A stretch of 64,000 nt of DNA from Candidatus Nanosynbacter sp. HMT-352 (GCF_022819385.1 NZ_CP089290.1:186001-250000), one strand, 5' to 3'. Counted from the stretch's first letter, positions 17,109 to 26,315 are shown. Numbers and translations: made by a program. Notes: generated by a model from the letters alone, not told the origin.

Positions 17109-18062
17109 TTGAATAACGGCGTCAATCAATTGGCGCCAAACGCAATCACCGCATTTAACGGCTATAACAGCGTGCGATTTGCGAATAATCAATTGTTGGC
17201 GGGCTCGGCAAGCTTAACAAACGGCTTAAGCGAAGCAAAATCGGGCAGTCAAAAATTGGCGAATGGCGCGAGTTTGTTAGAAAGTCGCTCGGGCGCGTTG
17301 ATTGATGGAACTTCGCAACTGGCAAGCGGCGCGGATACGCTGGCGAATAAATTGGCGGACGCTTCTAATCGCATAAAAGTTCAACCAACTGGCGCTACGA
17401 CTCAGCAGCAAATTGCAAATCCAGTGAAGTCGGAAATGACCGAAAAGGGCAATGTTCCGAATTATGGCTACGCTTTGTCGCCGTATGTTTTGTCGCTAAG
17501 TTTGTTCGTTGGGGCACTTGTCCTGAATGTTATTTATCCGATTCGCAAAACTTTTTCTGAGCAGGAAAGTGCGATTCGTTGGTGGCTATCTAAAGCTTCG
17601 GTGGCTGGCGTGGCGGCCTTTATGCAAGCAACGATTCTGATGTTGGTGATGGTGTTTTTCTTAGGGCTAACTCCAGAGCATCCAGCGCATTTCATCGGGG
17701 CAATTTATCTGACGTCGTTTGCGTATATGTCGATTGTGTCGCTTTTGGTGATTGTTTTGGACAATCCAGGGCGATTCCTAGCGATGGTTCTTTTGGTGCT
17801 TCAATTGGGTTCCAGCGAAGGAACATTCCCAATCCAAACTGCCAACGGATTCTTCCAGACAATTAATCCGCTAGTGCCGATGACTTACTCAATTCGCGCA
17901 TTGCGCCAGGCTATTTCGGGCGGGCTAGATAACGCATTTTACGGCGGTAGTATGTGGGTTTTGGCTGGATTCTTGTTGGTGGCTAATTTATTGACAATCG
18001 GCTTCTTCGCTTATCGTGGCAAGCGTAAATTCGCACACACGTCGGTTGATGGCGATGATTAA
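17109..18062 (+). CDS. YhgE/Pip exporter, C-terminal fragment
   Basis: If translated separately from the TTG at 17109 this gives 317 residues: the remaining helical repeats (NGLSEAKSGSQKLANGASLL) and about five membrane helices (for example ALSPYVLSLSLFVGALVLNV, FMQATILMLVMVFFLGL) of ABC-2 transporter type. There is no Shine-Dalgarno site before 17109, so independent translation is doubtful; see the joined entry. Transcription continues toward the RNase J promoter region at 18090. Confidence 0.7.
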   Translation: MNNGVNQLAPNAITAFNGYNSVRFANNQLLAGSASLTNGLSEAKSGSQKLANGASLLESRSGALIDGTSQLASGADTLANKLADASNRIKVQPTGATTQQQIANPVKSEMTEKGNVPNYGYALSPYVLSLSLFVGALVLNVIYPIRKTFSEQESAIRWWLSKASVAGVAAFMQATILMLVMVFFLGLTPEHPAHFIGAIYLTSFAYMSIVSLLVIVLDNPGRFLAMVLLVLQLGSSEGTFPIQTANGFFQTINPLVPMTYSIRALRQAISGGLDNAFYGGSMWVLAGFLLVANLLTIGFFAYRGKRKFAHTSVDGDD

Positions 18063-18089
18063 TTGACCTCTGTTATAAAACATTGTTCT

Positions 18090-18118
18090 TTGACAAAATA
18101 TGAGCGGTTTGCTAATAT
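18090..18118 (+). promoter_or_regulatory. rnj promoter
   Basis: TTGACA 18090-18095, 17-bp spacer, TAATAT 18113-18118. It leaves a leader of roughly 80 nt before the ATG at 18205. Confidence 0.75.
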
Positions 18119-18204
18119 AAGAGTACTAACTAGAGGAATTTACATCAGTTCACCTCTATACCTGGTTTTTGAATTATATTGTAATAAAAAAGGAGTATAA
18201 CAAT

Positions 18205-20364
18205 ATGGGTCAGCGGCGACTAGCAACACCGCAAAAGGACGACGCTAATAAACGTCTGCAGTCAAAGAAAAGTAACAATGCAGTTTTGAATAGCACAACT
18301 ACTCGTAAGGGTGAGGTTTTCCGAGCTCAGCGACGAACAAGCGAGAACGTTAATCTCAGGGCTTCACAGCACTTGATTGATATTCCAGTGAATAAGTCAG
18401 TTTACAACGGATACGGCGGCGAGCAGTTTAGCGCCAAAATGCAACCAAAACCTGTTCGCGGTGGTCAGCCGAAACTTCGGATTATCCCAATTGGTGGCGT
18501 TGGCGAAATGGGAATTGGTAAGAATATGAACGCCATCGAATATGATGATGAGATTATCATTGTAGATATGGGCTTTCTGTTCCCAGGCAGTGATTATCCA
18601 GGCATCAATTACATCACGCCGGATATTACTTGGCTGGAAGAGAATAAGCATAAAATTAAGGCGCATGTTTTTACGCACGGGCACCTTGATCACATTGGTT
18701 CGTTCCGCCATTTTATTCATCGTATTCCAGCGCCAGTTTATGGCTCTAAGTTTACGATTGGTATGCTTGATCGAACGATGGACGATTCAGAAGTGGATTT
18801 CAAGCCGGATTATCGAGTGATGGATCCGCTGAGTCACGAAATTGTTCAAGTTTCTAAGCATTTTTCAATCGAGTTGGTGCGAGTCAACCACTCAATTCCT
18901 GATTCTACGGCGGTGATTATTAGAACTCCAATGGGTGTGATTGTCGATTCTGGTGACTGGCGATTTGAGGAAAGTCCAGTTGACGGTCAAAAGTTTGATC
19001 TTGAGAGACTTACGGAAGTGGCTTCAAAAGAAGGCATTTTGATGTTCATGAACGAGTCGACCAACTGTGAGTCGGCTGGCACGCACACGCACACAGAGTT
19101 TGATATTCAGTATTCCATCGGTCAGGTGATGGACAAGTTTAGCAATAGTCGAGTGATTTTAAGTTGTTTCTCATCGCAGGTACATCGCTTGCAATTAATT
19201 TTGGAAGAGGCGCATAAGCACGGACGCAAGGTGGCGTTTGCTGGATTCTCGATGATTCAAAACCTGGAAGTGGCGTTGCGTTCGGGGACGATTAAGATTC
19301 CTAAAGACACCATTATGAAGATGGAAGATATTGTTAAATTGCCAGATAACCAAATTGCCGTAGTTTGTACTGGCTCGCAGGGTGAATTTAACGCCGTCTT
19401 AAATCGCATGGCGACGGGCGCTCATAAATATATGAAAATTAAGGGTTCGGACGTTGTGGTGTTTAGCTCAAATCCAATTCCTGGCAATGAGAAAAGCGTG
19501 GTGCGAACGGTTGACGGTCTGATGCGCGAAGGTTCTGACGTTATTCAGAACGGTAAAACTCACCTGACGGGAATCGGTCCGTTGCACTTGTCGGGTCACG
19601 GTTATTATGACGATCACGTTAAATTGATCAACGCACTTAATCCGACTTACTACATGCCAATTCACGGTGAATTCCATATGTTGGTGCATAATGCCAGGTT
19701 AGCGGAAAAAGAATGCGGAATTCCTCGTAAGAATATTTTTGTGTGCGATGCTGGAGATATTATTGAAATTGATATTGAAAGACAAGCAAAGAAGGCTGGG
19801 CGAATTCATGTTGGCGGTGTGATGTATGATGACACTGGCGCGATTGTTTCTGAGGTTGTGCTGAAAGATCGCATTCACATGTCACAAGAGGGAATGTTTG
19901 TTGTGGTGTTGACTGTACAGCGTGGCACTGGACGATTATTAACTAGCCCAGACATTATTTCTCGCGGATTTATTTACTTGCGCGACTCTGAAGAGTTGAT
20001 GAATATGATTCGTCAATATTTGAAGCAAAAAGCGGCACGTAGTTTTTCTGGCAAATATGATTTGGATGTGATCAAAAAAGAAATTAAAGATGAGATTACG
20101 CACATATTATATGATCAGACTCGCCGAACGCCGATTGTCATTCCGGTGATAAATGAGGTTGGTGGCTTGAAACCTGTTAAGTCGGCAGCTACGCCAACAC
20201 ATTCTGCCGTGAAATCGCCAGCGCGCGGTAAGAGACCCGCCTCGGGTGAGTCAAAAATGACTCTTCCGACTGCGCCGCGTCGTCGTTTCCCGCAGCGCCA
20301 AGTGCCAGATACTGAAGCAAACGACACAAAAGCCAGAGAGCGACAGAATACTCGCCCGTACTAG
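18205..20364 (+). CDS. rnj: ribonuclease J
   Basis: A 719-residue metallo-beta-lactamase/beta-CASP ribonuclease with 5'-3' exo- and endonuclease activity in mRNA decay and rRNA maturation. The metal motif is FTHGHLDHIG and the C-terminal beta-CASP block is LSGHGYYDDHVKLINAL. The family core is about 555 residues; here there is a basic, low-complexity N-terminal extension of about 85 residues and a basic Pro/Arg-rich C-terminal tail (SAVKSPARGKRPASGESK). Start ATG 18205 has AAGGAG at 18190-18195; earlier in-frame TTG is rejected. With PNPase it would form the core RNA decay machinery. Confidence 0.93.
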   Translation: MGQRRLATPQKDDANKRLQSKKSNNAVLNSTTTRKGEVFRAQRRTSENVNLRASQHLIDIPVNKSVYNGYGGEQFSAKMQPKPVRGGQPKLRIIPIGGVGEMGIGKNMNAIEYDDEIIIVDMGFLFPGSDYPGINYITPDITWLEENKHKIKAHVFTHGHLDHIGSFRHFIHRIPAPVYGSKFTIGMLDRTMDDSEVDFKPDYRVMDPLSHEIVQVSKHFSIELVRVNHSIPDSTAVIIRTPMGVIVDSGDWRFEESPVDGQKFDLERLTEVASKEGILMFMNESTNCESAGTHTHTEFDIQYSIGQVMDKFSNSRVILSCFSSQVHRLQLILEEAHKHGRKVAFAGFSMIQNLEVALRSGTIKIPKDTIMKMEDIVKLPDNQIAVVCTGSQGEFNAVLNRMATGAHKYMKIKGSDVVVFSSNPIPGNEKSVVRTVDGLMREGSDVIQNGKTHLTGIGPLHLSGHGYYDDHVKLINALNPTYYMPIHGEFHMLVHNARLAEKECGIPRKNIFVCDAGDIIEIDIERQAKKAGRIHVGGVMYDDTGAIVSEVVLKDRIHMSQEGMFVVVLTVQRGTGRLLTSPDIISRGFIYLRDSEELMNMIRQYLKQKAARSFSGKYDLDVIKKEIKDEITHILYDQTRRTPIVIPVINEVGGLKPVKSAATPTHSAVKSPARGKRPASGESKMTLPTAPRRRFPQRQVPDTEANDTKARERQNTRPY

Positions 20365-20419
20365 GGTTCTGGATTGATTTTACTGGTGAATTATGCTATA
20401 ATACTAAGCGTATTAAGTT

Positions 20420-20459
20420 GATTTTACATCTGTTAATAAGTGTAAAATCAGTGTATAAT
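20420..20459 (+). promoter_or_regulatory. ftsK promoter with overlapping inverted repeat
   Basis: TATAAT at 20454-20459 lies 10 nt before the ftsK ATG. Upstream, GATTTTACA (20420-20428) and TGTAAAATC (20441-20449) form a perfect 9-bp inverted repeat with a 12-nt centre that covers the -35 position, as an operator would. A second TATAAT lies at 20397-20402. Confidence 0.55.
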
Positions 20460-20469
20460 AAAAACGATT

Positions 20470-22683
20470 ATGGCAAAAAAACGAAAGAGCACGAAAAAAT
20501 CCGCACCAGCCAAGCCGCAGCATAGTTTGCCGGCGGGTTTTTGGTCACAAGTTGGCGCGGTGATGCTTATTCTTTTGTCTCTACTACTCGTCGTATCGTG
20601 GTTTGGTGTCGGTGGTCCAGTTTTACAATGGATTGATATGGCAACCGTAAAAATAATTGGTTACACCGCGTATGCCTTGCCGATATTGCTGATTTATTTG
20701 GCGGTTGAGACTTTCCGAGCAGAAGAGAATCAATTACCCGCAGTGGTGAAATTTGCGGCAATTCTGGAAATTGTGTGGTTTTCTGGATTGTTTGGGCTAA
20801 TGAAGACGGTTTCGCATCCGAATTCTGGTGGATTTGTGGGCGACATATTGAATACGGCTACCCTGAAAATGGTAGATTCGGCAATTGCTGTAATTATTTA
20901 TCTAGTTTTGGCGTTTATAACGGTTCTATTTATTACTCAAACGTCGCCGTTTACAGTTTTCAGTAAACTTTGGGAGATGATTAAGAGTAATACTAAGGAA
21001 GACGATAATAATCGTTCTATTATGAAAAAGGCGTCAATTGCTCAGCCAGCAGAAGAAGAGAAAAAGACCGACTTGGGAGAAATTAAGCTAAACGCTGGTG
21101 TGCCAATAATTGATACAGCCAAAGAGAAAAAGAGTCTATTGAAGAAAGTAGATAAACCAGAGAAGGTCAATGAAGAGCAGGCTTTGGTGGCAACTCGTGA
21201 TCCAAATTGGGAAGCGCCAAGCTTAGATCTATTAGAGAAGAACGAAAGCGGTGCTGATGCTGGAGATACGCGCCAGAATGCCCAAATAATTCACGATACG
21301 CTGGCTGAATTTAATATTGAGGCGGCGATGGGCGACATTAATGTTGGTCCAAAAGTCACGCAATACACCCTAAGACCACCAAGTGGGGTTAAATTGACGC
21401 GAATTACGGCGCTGGAAACTAACATTGCGCTTAATTTGGCAGCACAAAGTTTAAGGATTGAGGCGCCAATTCCTGGTCAGCGAGCGGTTGGTATTGAAGT
21501 GCCTAACCGCAAGGCTGCCGAAGTGCGACTACGAAGTACGTTGTCATCAAAACAGTGGGCTGCTGCTCGTGATCCTTTGAGCTTTGGGATTGGTAAAGAT
21601 ATATCCGGTCAAGTTGTTGTGGGTGAACTGGGAAAGATGCCGCATTTGTTGATTGCTGGACAAACGGGTTCTGGTAAGTCTGTGATGATTAATACTTTGC
21701 TGTGTAGCTTGCTGTATCGTAATAGTCCGAGTGATATGAAGTTGATTTTGGTTGACCCGAAGCAAGTCGAAATGGCGCCGTACGCTGATATTCCGCATCT
21801 TCTTACTCCGGTGATTAATGAACCGGAAAAGACCATTTCAGCTTTGAAGTGGGCGGTGAATGAGATGGAGCGACGCTACAAATTGTTGGCGGGCGAGAAA
21901 ATCCGTAATATTAAGGAATATAACAAGAGGCTGCAGTCGCGCGCTAAGAAGATTGCAATTGCTGATGAAAATGGCAATGTTCAGGAGCATGAAGATGGAT
22001 CGATGCCATATATCGTGATTGTGGTGGACGAGATGTCTGATCTTATGATGATGGCTAAAAAGGATGTTGAGACGCTAATTGTTCGTTTGGCGCAGAAATC
22101 GCGAGCGGTTGGTATTCACTTGGTATTGGCAACGCAGCGTCCTAGCGTGAACGTGATTACTGGTTTGATTAAGGCAAACGTGCCGGCGCGAATTGCCTTT
22201 ACGGTGGCTAGTCAAGTTGATAGTATTACGATCTTAGACCAATCTGGCGCTGAGAAATTATTGGGTCAAGGAGATATGCTATTTTACGTAACGAGCATGA
22301 GCAAACCAAGGCGTATTCAGGGTGCCTGGGTGACAGATGACGAGGTGAATAAAATTGCCGATCATTTGCGTATGCAGATGGCTCCGCAGTACAACGATGA
22401 AGTGGTGGCTCAGCCAGTTCAATTGGATGGCAAGGGTGGAGTCGTGATGGACTTGTCGGAAGGTGGTGATGATAAGTTTAAGGACGCGGTTCGTGTGGTG
22501 GTTGAGCGTCGCAAGGCCTCAACAAGTATGCTGCAAACGCGCCTGGGAATTGGTTATCAGCGGGCAGCGCGAATTATTGAAGAGATGGAAGAGCGGGGAA
22601 TTATTGGCCCGCAGAATGGCTCTAAGCCGCGCGATGTTTTGATTTCTAGTCCAGAAGAGCTTGATGAATTGCTGGCGGAATAG
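20470..22683 (+). CDS. ftsK: DNA translocase FtsK/SpoIIIE
   Basis: A 737-residue septal DNA pump that moves chromosome ends through the division site. Four N-terminal membrane helices (about residues 22-165), a charged linker, the FtsK alpha/beta motor with Walker A GQTGSGKSVM and Walker B YIVIVVDEMSDLM, and a C-terminal gamma winged helix (STSMLQTRLGIGYQRAARII) that reads KOPS-like sequences. It would cooperate with the Xer recombinase encoded at 40764-41687. Length and order are those of a normal FtsK with a short linker. Confidence 0.95.
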   Translation: MAKKRKSTKKSAPAKPQHSLPAGFWSQVGAVMLILLSLLLVVSWFGVGGPVLQWIDMATVKIIGYTAYALPILLIYLAVETFRAEENQLPAVVKFAAILEIVWFSGLFGLMKTVSHPNSGGFVGDILNTATLKMVDSAIAVIIYLVLAFITVLFITQTSPFTVFSKLWEMIKSNTKEDDNNRSIMKKASIAQPAEEEKKTDLGEIKLNAGVPIIDTAKEKKSLLKKVDKPEKVNEEQALVATRDPNWEAPSLDLLEKNESGADAGDTRQNAQIIHDTLAEFNIEAAMGDINVGPKVTQYTLRPPSGVKLTRITALETNIALNLAAQSLRIEAPIPGQRAVGIEVPNRKAAEVRLRSTLSSKQWAAARDPLSFGIGKDISGQVVVGELGKMPHLLIAGQTGSGKSVMINTLLCSLLYRNSPSDMKLILVDPKQVEMAPYADIPHLLTPVINEPEKTISALKWAVNEMERRYKLLAGEKIRNIKEYNKRLQSRAKKIAIADENGNVQEHEDGSMPYIVIVVDEMSDLMMMAKKDVETLIVRLAQKSRAVGIHLVLATQRPSVNVITGLIKANVPARIAFTVASQVDSITILDQSGAEKLLGQGDMLFYVTSMSKPRRIQGAWVTDDEVNKIADHLRMQMAPQYNDEVVAQPVQLDGKGGVVMDLSEGGDDKFKDAVRVVVERRKASTSMLQTRLGIGYQRAARIIEEMEERGIIGPQNGSKPRDVLISSPEELDELLAE

Positions 22684-22711
22684 TAATTGTTGCGACTTAT
22701 CGGTAGTGAAA

Positions 22712-22813
22712 TTGGCAATATAAGTCATTTAGTGATATAATAACAATTGAATATTAACCTAAGCTTGCGTGAGACAGCGTAAGCATCCGTAAATGGATTC
22801 CAGAGGAGGAAAC
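22712..22813 (+). promoter_or_regulatory. promoter and structured leader of rpsF-ssb-rpsR
   Basis: TTGGCA 22712-22717, 18-bp spacer, TATAAT 22736-22741. The leader can fold GCTTGCG...CGTAAGC, followed directly by ATCCGTAAATGGAT, a small hairpin carrying CCG in the loop side, and then AGAGGAGGA. S6:S18 binds its own mRNA through a CCG-containing bulge in many bacteria, so this may be that regulatory site. Confidence 0.5.
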
Positions 22814-23167
22814 ATGAACGAATACGAACTAACTGTTCTTATTCACCCGGATTTAGAGGCTAATCTAGATTCAGCGTTGGATAAGGTACGTGGTTTAATC
22901 ACTGCTAACGGTGGTGAAATTATCAAAGAAGAAAACTGGGGCAAGAAAAAATTGGCCTACACAATCAAGCGTGAAGATTTTGCAGTTTACGTTTGTTTTG
23001 AGGTTAAATTGCCGGCACCAGCTTTATTGAAGATTTCCAACACACTTAATATTACCGATGAAGTTTTGCGCTACCTATTGGTAAAAACTGATGAAAAAAC
23101 TCGTCAAGCATTAAGCGAGCAAAAAGCACGCAACGAAGAATCTGATTCAAGCGAATCAAGTAAATAA
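22814..23167 (+). CDS. rpsF: 30S ribosomal protein S6
   Basis: A 117-residue bS6: MNEYELTVLIHPDLEANLD, ENWGKKKLAYTIKREDFAVY and the C-terminal LRYLLVKTDEK are family marks. It pairs with S18 on the 30S platform. ATG 22814 follows AGGAGGA; an in-frame ATG seven codons upstream lies before the Shine-Dalgarno site and is rejected. First gene of the conserved rpsF-ssb-rpsR operon; the C-terminus is Ser/Glu-rich. Confidence 0.96.
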   Translation: MNEYELTVLIHPDLEANLDSALDKVRGLITANGGEIIKEENWGKKKLAYTIKREDFAVYVCFEVKLPAPALLKISNTLNITDEVLRYLLVKTDEKTRQALSEQKARNEESDSSESSK

Positions 23168-23202
23168 GCCTAACTACCGTAAGGTGAAAGAGGGGATAGA
23201 AT

Positions 23203-23625
23203 ATGGCACGAAGTATCAATCAAGTGATTTTGTTGGGTAGATTGACACGTGATCCAGAACAGCGAACAACTGCTTCTGGCAAGAACGTAGTTAGTTTTAG
23301 TATCGCTGTTGATCGACAATCTCAAGACGATCAGGCTGACTTTTTCAATATCACAGCCTGGGATAAACTTGGTGATTTGGTAATGCAATATCTAAGCAAA
23401 GGTCGTCGGGTTTTAATCCAAGGACGACTGCGACAGGATAGCTGGGAAGATAAGGATACTGGTAAAAGGCAGAGCCGAATTGAAGTTACTGCTTCGGACG
23501 TAACGTTCCTAGATGGTCCAAGCGGCGACAATTCAGGTTCTGCAGTACCAAAGACTACTAAAAAAGAGGAAGTCGTAACGGAAATTGACGATAAGCCAAT
23601 TGACCTAAGCGAAATCCCATTCTAA
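23203..23625 (+). CDS. ssb: single-stranded DNA-binding protein
   Basis: A 140-residue SSB with one OB fold (residues 1-105: [44 protein letters not shown]) and a short disordered linker ending in DLSEIPF, the acidic tail that recruits repair and replication partners (usually DDDIPF). It covers exposed single strands during replication. It sits between rpsF and rpsR as in most bacteria. Confidence 0.96.
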   Translation: MARSINQVILLGRLTRDPEQRTTASGKNVVSFSIAVDRQSQDDQADFFNITAWDKLGDLVMQYLSKGRRVLIQGRLRQDSWEDKDTGKRQSRIEVTASDVTFLDGPSGDNSGSAVPKTTKKEEVVTEIDDKPIDLSEIPF

Positions 23626-23638
23626 TAAGGAGATTAAA

Positions 23639-23836
23639 ATGGCACAATTGAAGAAAAATCCACCGATTATTTTTGATTATAAAGATGTAAAAACTTTACA
23701 ACGTTACATCAATGTTTACGGTCAAATCGAGCCAATCAGCAAGACTGGTTTGAGCGAAAAGCAACAGCGAAGCTTGGCAGTAGCAATTAAGCGTGCTCGC
23801 CACTTGGCTTTGTTGCCATTTGTCAGTAGCAACTAG
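23639..23836 (+). CDS. rpsR: 30S ribosomal protein S18
   Basis: 65 residues, a normal bS18: [38 protein letters not shown]. No zinc-binding Cys at the N-terminus (C-minus form). AAGGAG is 8-9 nt before the ATG. Last gene of the rpsF operon; a terminator follows. Confidence 0.96.
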   Translation: MAQLKKNPPIIFDYKDVKTLQRYINVYGQIEPISKTGLSEKQQRSLAVAIKRARHLALLPFVSSN

Positions 23837-23851
23837 GAACGTTTAATGCGC

Positions 23852-23893
23852 AATATCTCGTTGCTATTACATATTTGGCAGCGAGATATTTTA
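23852..23893 (+). terminator. terminator of the rpsF operon
   Basis: AATATCTCG-T-TGC (23852-23864) pairs with GCA-G-CGAGATATT (23878-23890) and is followed by TTATT. Confidence 0.75.
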
Positions 23894-23909
23894 TTGGAAA
23901 GGAGAAAAT

Positions 23910-24470
23910 ATGTATCAGCCAACTGATTTGAAAAAAGGCGTAGTTTGTCAAATTGACGGCAAGCCATATCGCGTCGTAGAGTACGGCCAAAAAGTTATGG
24001 GTCGTGGCGGTTCGATTGTTAACGTGAAATTGAAAAACCTAATTGACGGAAGTGTTATTCCAAAGACTTTCAAGGGTCAAGAGCGAATCGAAGCTGCGGA
24101 AGTAAATAATAAAACTGCGCAATATTTGTATAACGACGGCGACAAGTTCTATTTCATGGATCCGACTAGCTTTGAGCAATTTGAGCTGGCTGCGGAAATC
24201 GTGGACGATGCTAGTAAATACCTGAAAGAAGGCGATGAATTAAGCCTTCAATTCTTTGACGGTCGAGTGATTAACGTTGAACTACCAAAGAATAAATATC
24301 TGGAAGTTACCTATACGGAAGATGTGGTTAAGGGCGATACGACTTCATCTGTGCTAAAAGATGCTACTTTGGAGACAGGGCTGGTTGTCAAAGTTCCAGC
24401 GTTTATCAAGCAGGGTGATATTATTAGCGTTGACACATCCACTGGTGAATATCGCGAGCGAAAGAAATAG
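23910..24470 (+). CDS. efp: elongation factor P with Arg at the modification site
   Basis: A 186-residue EF-P that relieves ribosome stalling at polyproline. KOW-like N-domain (TDLKKGVVCQIDGKPYRVVE), then two OB domains. The tip loop reads QKVMGRGGSIVNVKLKNL, giving Arg at residue 32 where E. coli-type proteins have the lysylated Lys in PGKG. Arg32 EF-Ps are rhamnosylated by EarP in some proteobacteria; no earP is visible here, so this one may act unmodified or by another route. GAAAGGAG precedes the ATG. The Pro-rich proteins at 7232, 12897 and 13886 are obvious clients. Confidence 0.95.
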   Translation: MYQPTDLKKGVVCQIDGKPYRVVEYGQKVMGRGGSIVNVKLKNLIDGSVIPKTFKGQERIEAAEVNNKTAQYLYNDGDKFYFMDPTSFEQFELAAEIVDDASKYLKEGDELSLQFFDGRVINVELPKNKYLEVTYTEDVVKGDTTSSVLKDATLETGLVVKVPAFIKQGDIISVDTSTGEYRERKK

Positions 24471-24479
24471 TTCTATTTA

Positions 24480-25202
24480 ATGAAACAGCGATTAGATAAA
24501 GCTCTGGTCGAGCGTGGTTTGGCGACAACAAGGTCTCAGGCGGATAATTTTATTCGCCTGGGCTATGTTTTTTTGAATAAGAAAATTGTCCAAAAATCAG
24601 GGACTATGGTGTCTGATTCGGACGAGATAAAGCTCGAGAAGAAAGAAACTTATGTTTCGCGAGCTGGCTTAAAACTAGCAAGCGTGGCAGAGTATTTTCA
24701 TCTTAATTTTCAGGATAAAACTGTCTTAGATATTGGTTCGAGTACGGGCGGATTTACTGACTATTCACTGCGTCATGGCGCCAAAAAGGTATTTGCTGTT
24801 GATGTTGGAACTGATCAGCTTCATCCAAGTTTGAGACCGAATCCAAAAATTGTTCTTCACGAAAAGACCGATATTCGTGATTTTTATGCCGATGAAGTAA
24901 TTGATATTATCGTGGGCGATGTGTCGTTTATATCTCTGAGGGAAATTTTGCCGCACGTGGCAGAAAATTTGATGAATACAAATACGATATTGGTTGCTAT
25001 GGTGAAGCCTCAATTTGAGGCGGGGCGGCATCAGGTTAATAAGGGAATTATTAAAAACGATAAAGTTCGTCGACAGATTTTGTCCGATTTTGAAGATTGG
25101 GCGAGGAAATATTTCGTCGTTTTAGACAAAAAAGATAGTGAAGTGGCTGGCAGTAAGGGCAATCTCGAGCGATTTTACAAATTGAAATTAGCTAAACGTT
25201 AA
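24480..25202 (+). CDS. TlyA-type rRNA 2'-O-methyltransferase
   Basis: A 240-residue protein with an N-terminal S4 RNA-binding domain (RLDKALVERGLATTRSQADN) and an FtsJ-like Rossmann methyltransferase (LDIGSSTGGFTDYSLRHGAKK, with VDVGTDQL as the acidic SAM-ribose contact and MVKPQFEAGR). Members methylate cytidines in 16S/23S rRNA; some are named hemolysin A. It follows efp by 9 nt, without a terminator, and overlaps the end of the convergent ychF by 11 bp. Confidence 0.92.
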   Translation: MKQRLDKALVERGLATTRSQADNFIRLGYVFLNKKIVQKSGTMVSDSDEIKLEKKETYVSRAGLKLASVAEYFHLNFQDKTVLDIGSSTGGFTDYSLRHGAKKVFAVDVGTDQLHPSLRPNPKIVLHEKTDIRDFYADEVIDIIVGDVSFISLREILPHVAENLMNTNTILVAMVKPQFEAGRHQVNKGIIKNDKVRRQILSDFEDWARKYFVVLDKKDSEVAGSKGNLERFYKLKLAKR

Positions 25203-26271
25203 ACCTAAATTCAACGACGTCGTTTGGCTGCATGACGTAGGTTTTTCCTTCGGTGCGAATTTTGCCGTTTTCACGAGCCTTAACTTCCGATCCTGCTGCG
25301 ACCAAATCGTTAAAATCGACAATTTGTGCGGCAATAAATCCGCGCTCAAAATCCGAGTGAATAACGCCCGCGGCTTGCGGTGCAGTCCAGCCCTTGTGAA
25401 TTGTCCAAGCTCTGACTTCTTTTTCGCCCGCAGTTAAGTAGCTTTGTAGTCCGAGCGTATCGTAGGCTGCGTGAATAAGTTTGGCGAGTCCAGTTTCCTT
25501 GACGCCGTAGCTTTCTAATAACTCTTTGGCGTCATTTTCGGATAAGCCTTTCAATTCTTCCTCCAATTTTGCGCAGACAAAGACGGTTTTTGCGGGACTT
25601 ACGAGTTCGGTCAATTGACTCTGTAGATCGGAGTTGTTCAATCCTTCCTCGTCAACGTTAAATGCGTAAATAACGGGTTTGGCGGTAAGAAGGTGCAGGT
25701 CGGAAATTGCCTCAAAATCCACATCTGTCAGGGCGGAAATTGGTACGCCTTTTTGTAAATTGTCGATTAAAGACTGCAGATATTCAACTTTTTGGCGAGC
25801 TTTTGGGCTCGCTTTGGCTTCTTTTTGAAGTTGAGGCAGGCGTTTTTCAAGAGTTTGTAGATCGGCCAGAATAAGCTCAGTATTTATAACCTCAATGTCT
25901 TTCTTAGGGTCAATCGGTGCTTCATCATGGCGCAGAATCTTTGAATTTTCGAACGCGCGGACAACATGAATAATTGCGTCGCACTCTCTGATATTGTGTA
26001 GAAACTTATTGCCTAGACCTTCACCCTTAGACGCGCCAGCAACCAGCCCTGCAATATCAACAAAAGTTACAGTGGCTGGAATAATTTTTTGCGCATGATA
26101 AAGATCGGCTAAAATTTGCAGGCGATTATCTGGCACGGGAACAATTCCCGTGTTCGGCTCGATTGTCGCAAACGGATAATTAGCCGCCAAAATATCATTA
26201 TTTGTTAAAGCGTTAAAAAGTGTCGACTTGCCGACATTTGGTAAACCAACGATTCCAATAGATAAACTCAT
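25192..26271 (-). CDS. ychF: redox-regulated ATPase YchF
   Basis: A 359-residue Obg-family P-loop NTPase. G1 is [16 protein letters not shown]3 [15 protein letters not shown], the G4 region is NVDEE (NxxE, typical of the ATP-preferring YchF), then a coiled-coil helical domain and a C-terminal TGS domain ([22 protein letters not shown]). It binds ribosomes and affects stress responses. TATAAT on the minus strand ends 6 nt before the ATG, so the mRNA is leaderless; the promoter is shared face-to-face with the next gene. Confidence 0.96.
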   Translation of the reverse strand: MSLSIGIVGLPNVGKSTLFNALTNNDILAANYPFATIEPNTGIVPVPDNRLQILADLYHAQKIIPATVTFVDIAGLVAGASKGEGLGNKFLHNIRECDAIIHVVRAFENSKILRHDEAPIDPKKDIEVINTELILADLQTLEKRLPQLQKEAKASPKARQKVEYLQSLIDNLQKGVPISALTDVDFEAISDLHLLTAKPVIYAFNVDEEGLNNSDLQSQLTELVSPAKTVFVCAKLEEELKGLSENDAKELLESYGVKETGLAKLIHAAYDTLGLQSYLTAGEKEVRAWTIHKGWTAPQAAGVIHSDFERGFIAAQIVDFNDLVAAGSEVKARENGKIRTEGKTYVMQPNDVVEFRFNV

Positions 26272-26277
26272 ATATTT

Positions 26278-26308
26278 ATTATATCATCTGCGGAATCTTT
26301 GATATAAT
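26278..26308. promoter_or_regulatory. symmetric divergent promoter ychF / 994-residue protein
   Basis: ATTATATCA (26278-26286) and TGATATAAT (26300-26308) are perfect inverted copies, giving one TGATATAAT -10 element on each strand. The two ATGs lie 6 and 7 nt downstream of their -10 boxes. Confidence 0.75.
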
Positions 26309-26315
26309 TGTAAGC

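Larger units (their letters stand above)
15975..18062 (+). pseudogene. YhgE/Pip-type membrane protein interrupted by an in-frame TAA
   Basis: The two open frames 15975-17081 and 17082-18062 are in the same frame, separated only by one TAA (17079-17081). Joined they make about 694 residues with the full YhgE/Pip architecture: N-terminal helix, extracellular alpha-helical repeats, five C-terminal helices of ABC-2 permease type. The codon before the stop is CAA and the coding character resumes at once (TQLQAG, then LNNGVNQL repeats), so a CAA to TAA change or a sequencing error is the simplest explanation. Confidence 0.75.

Noticed and set aside
10578..20441. Shared 14-mer CATCTGTTAATAAG before the sortase/pnp pair and before ftsK
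   Set aside because: A repeated AT-rich 14-mer is expected by chance in 64 kb; orientation relative to the promoters differs.
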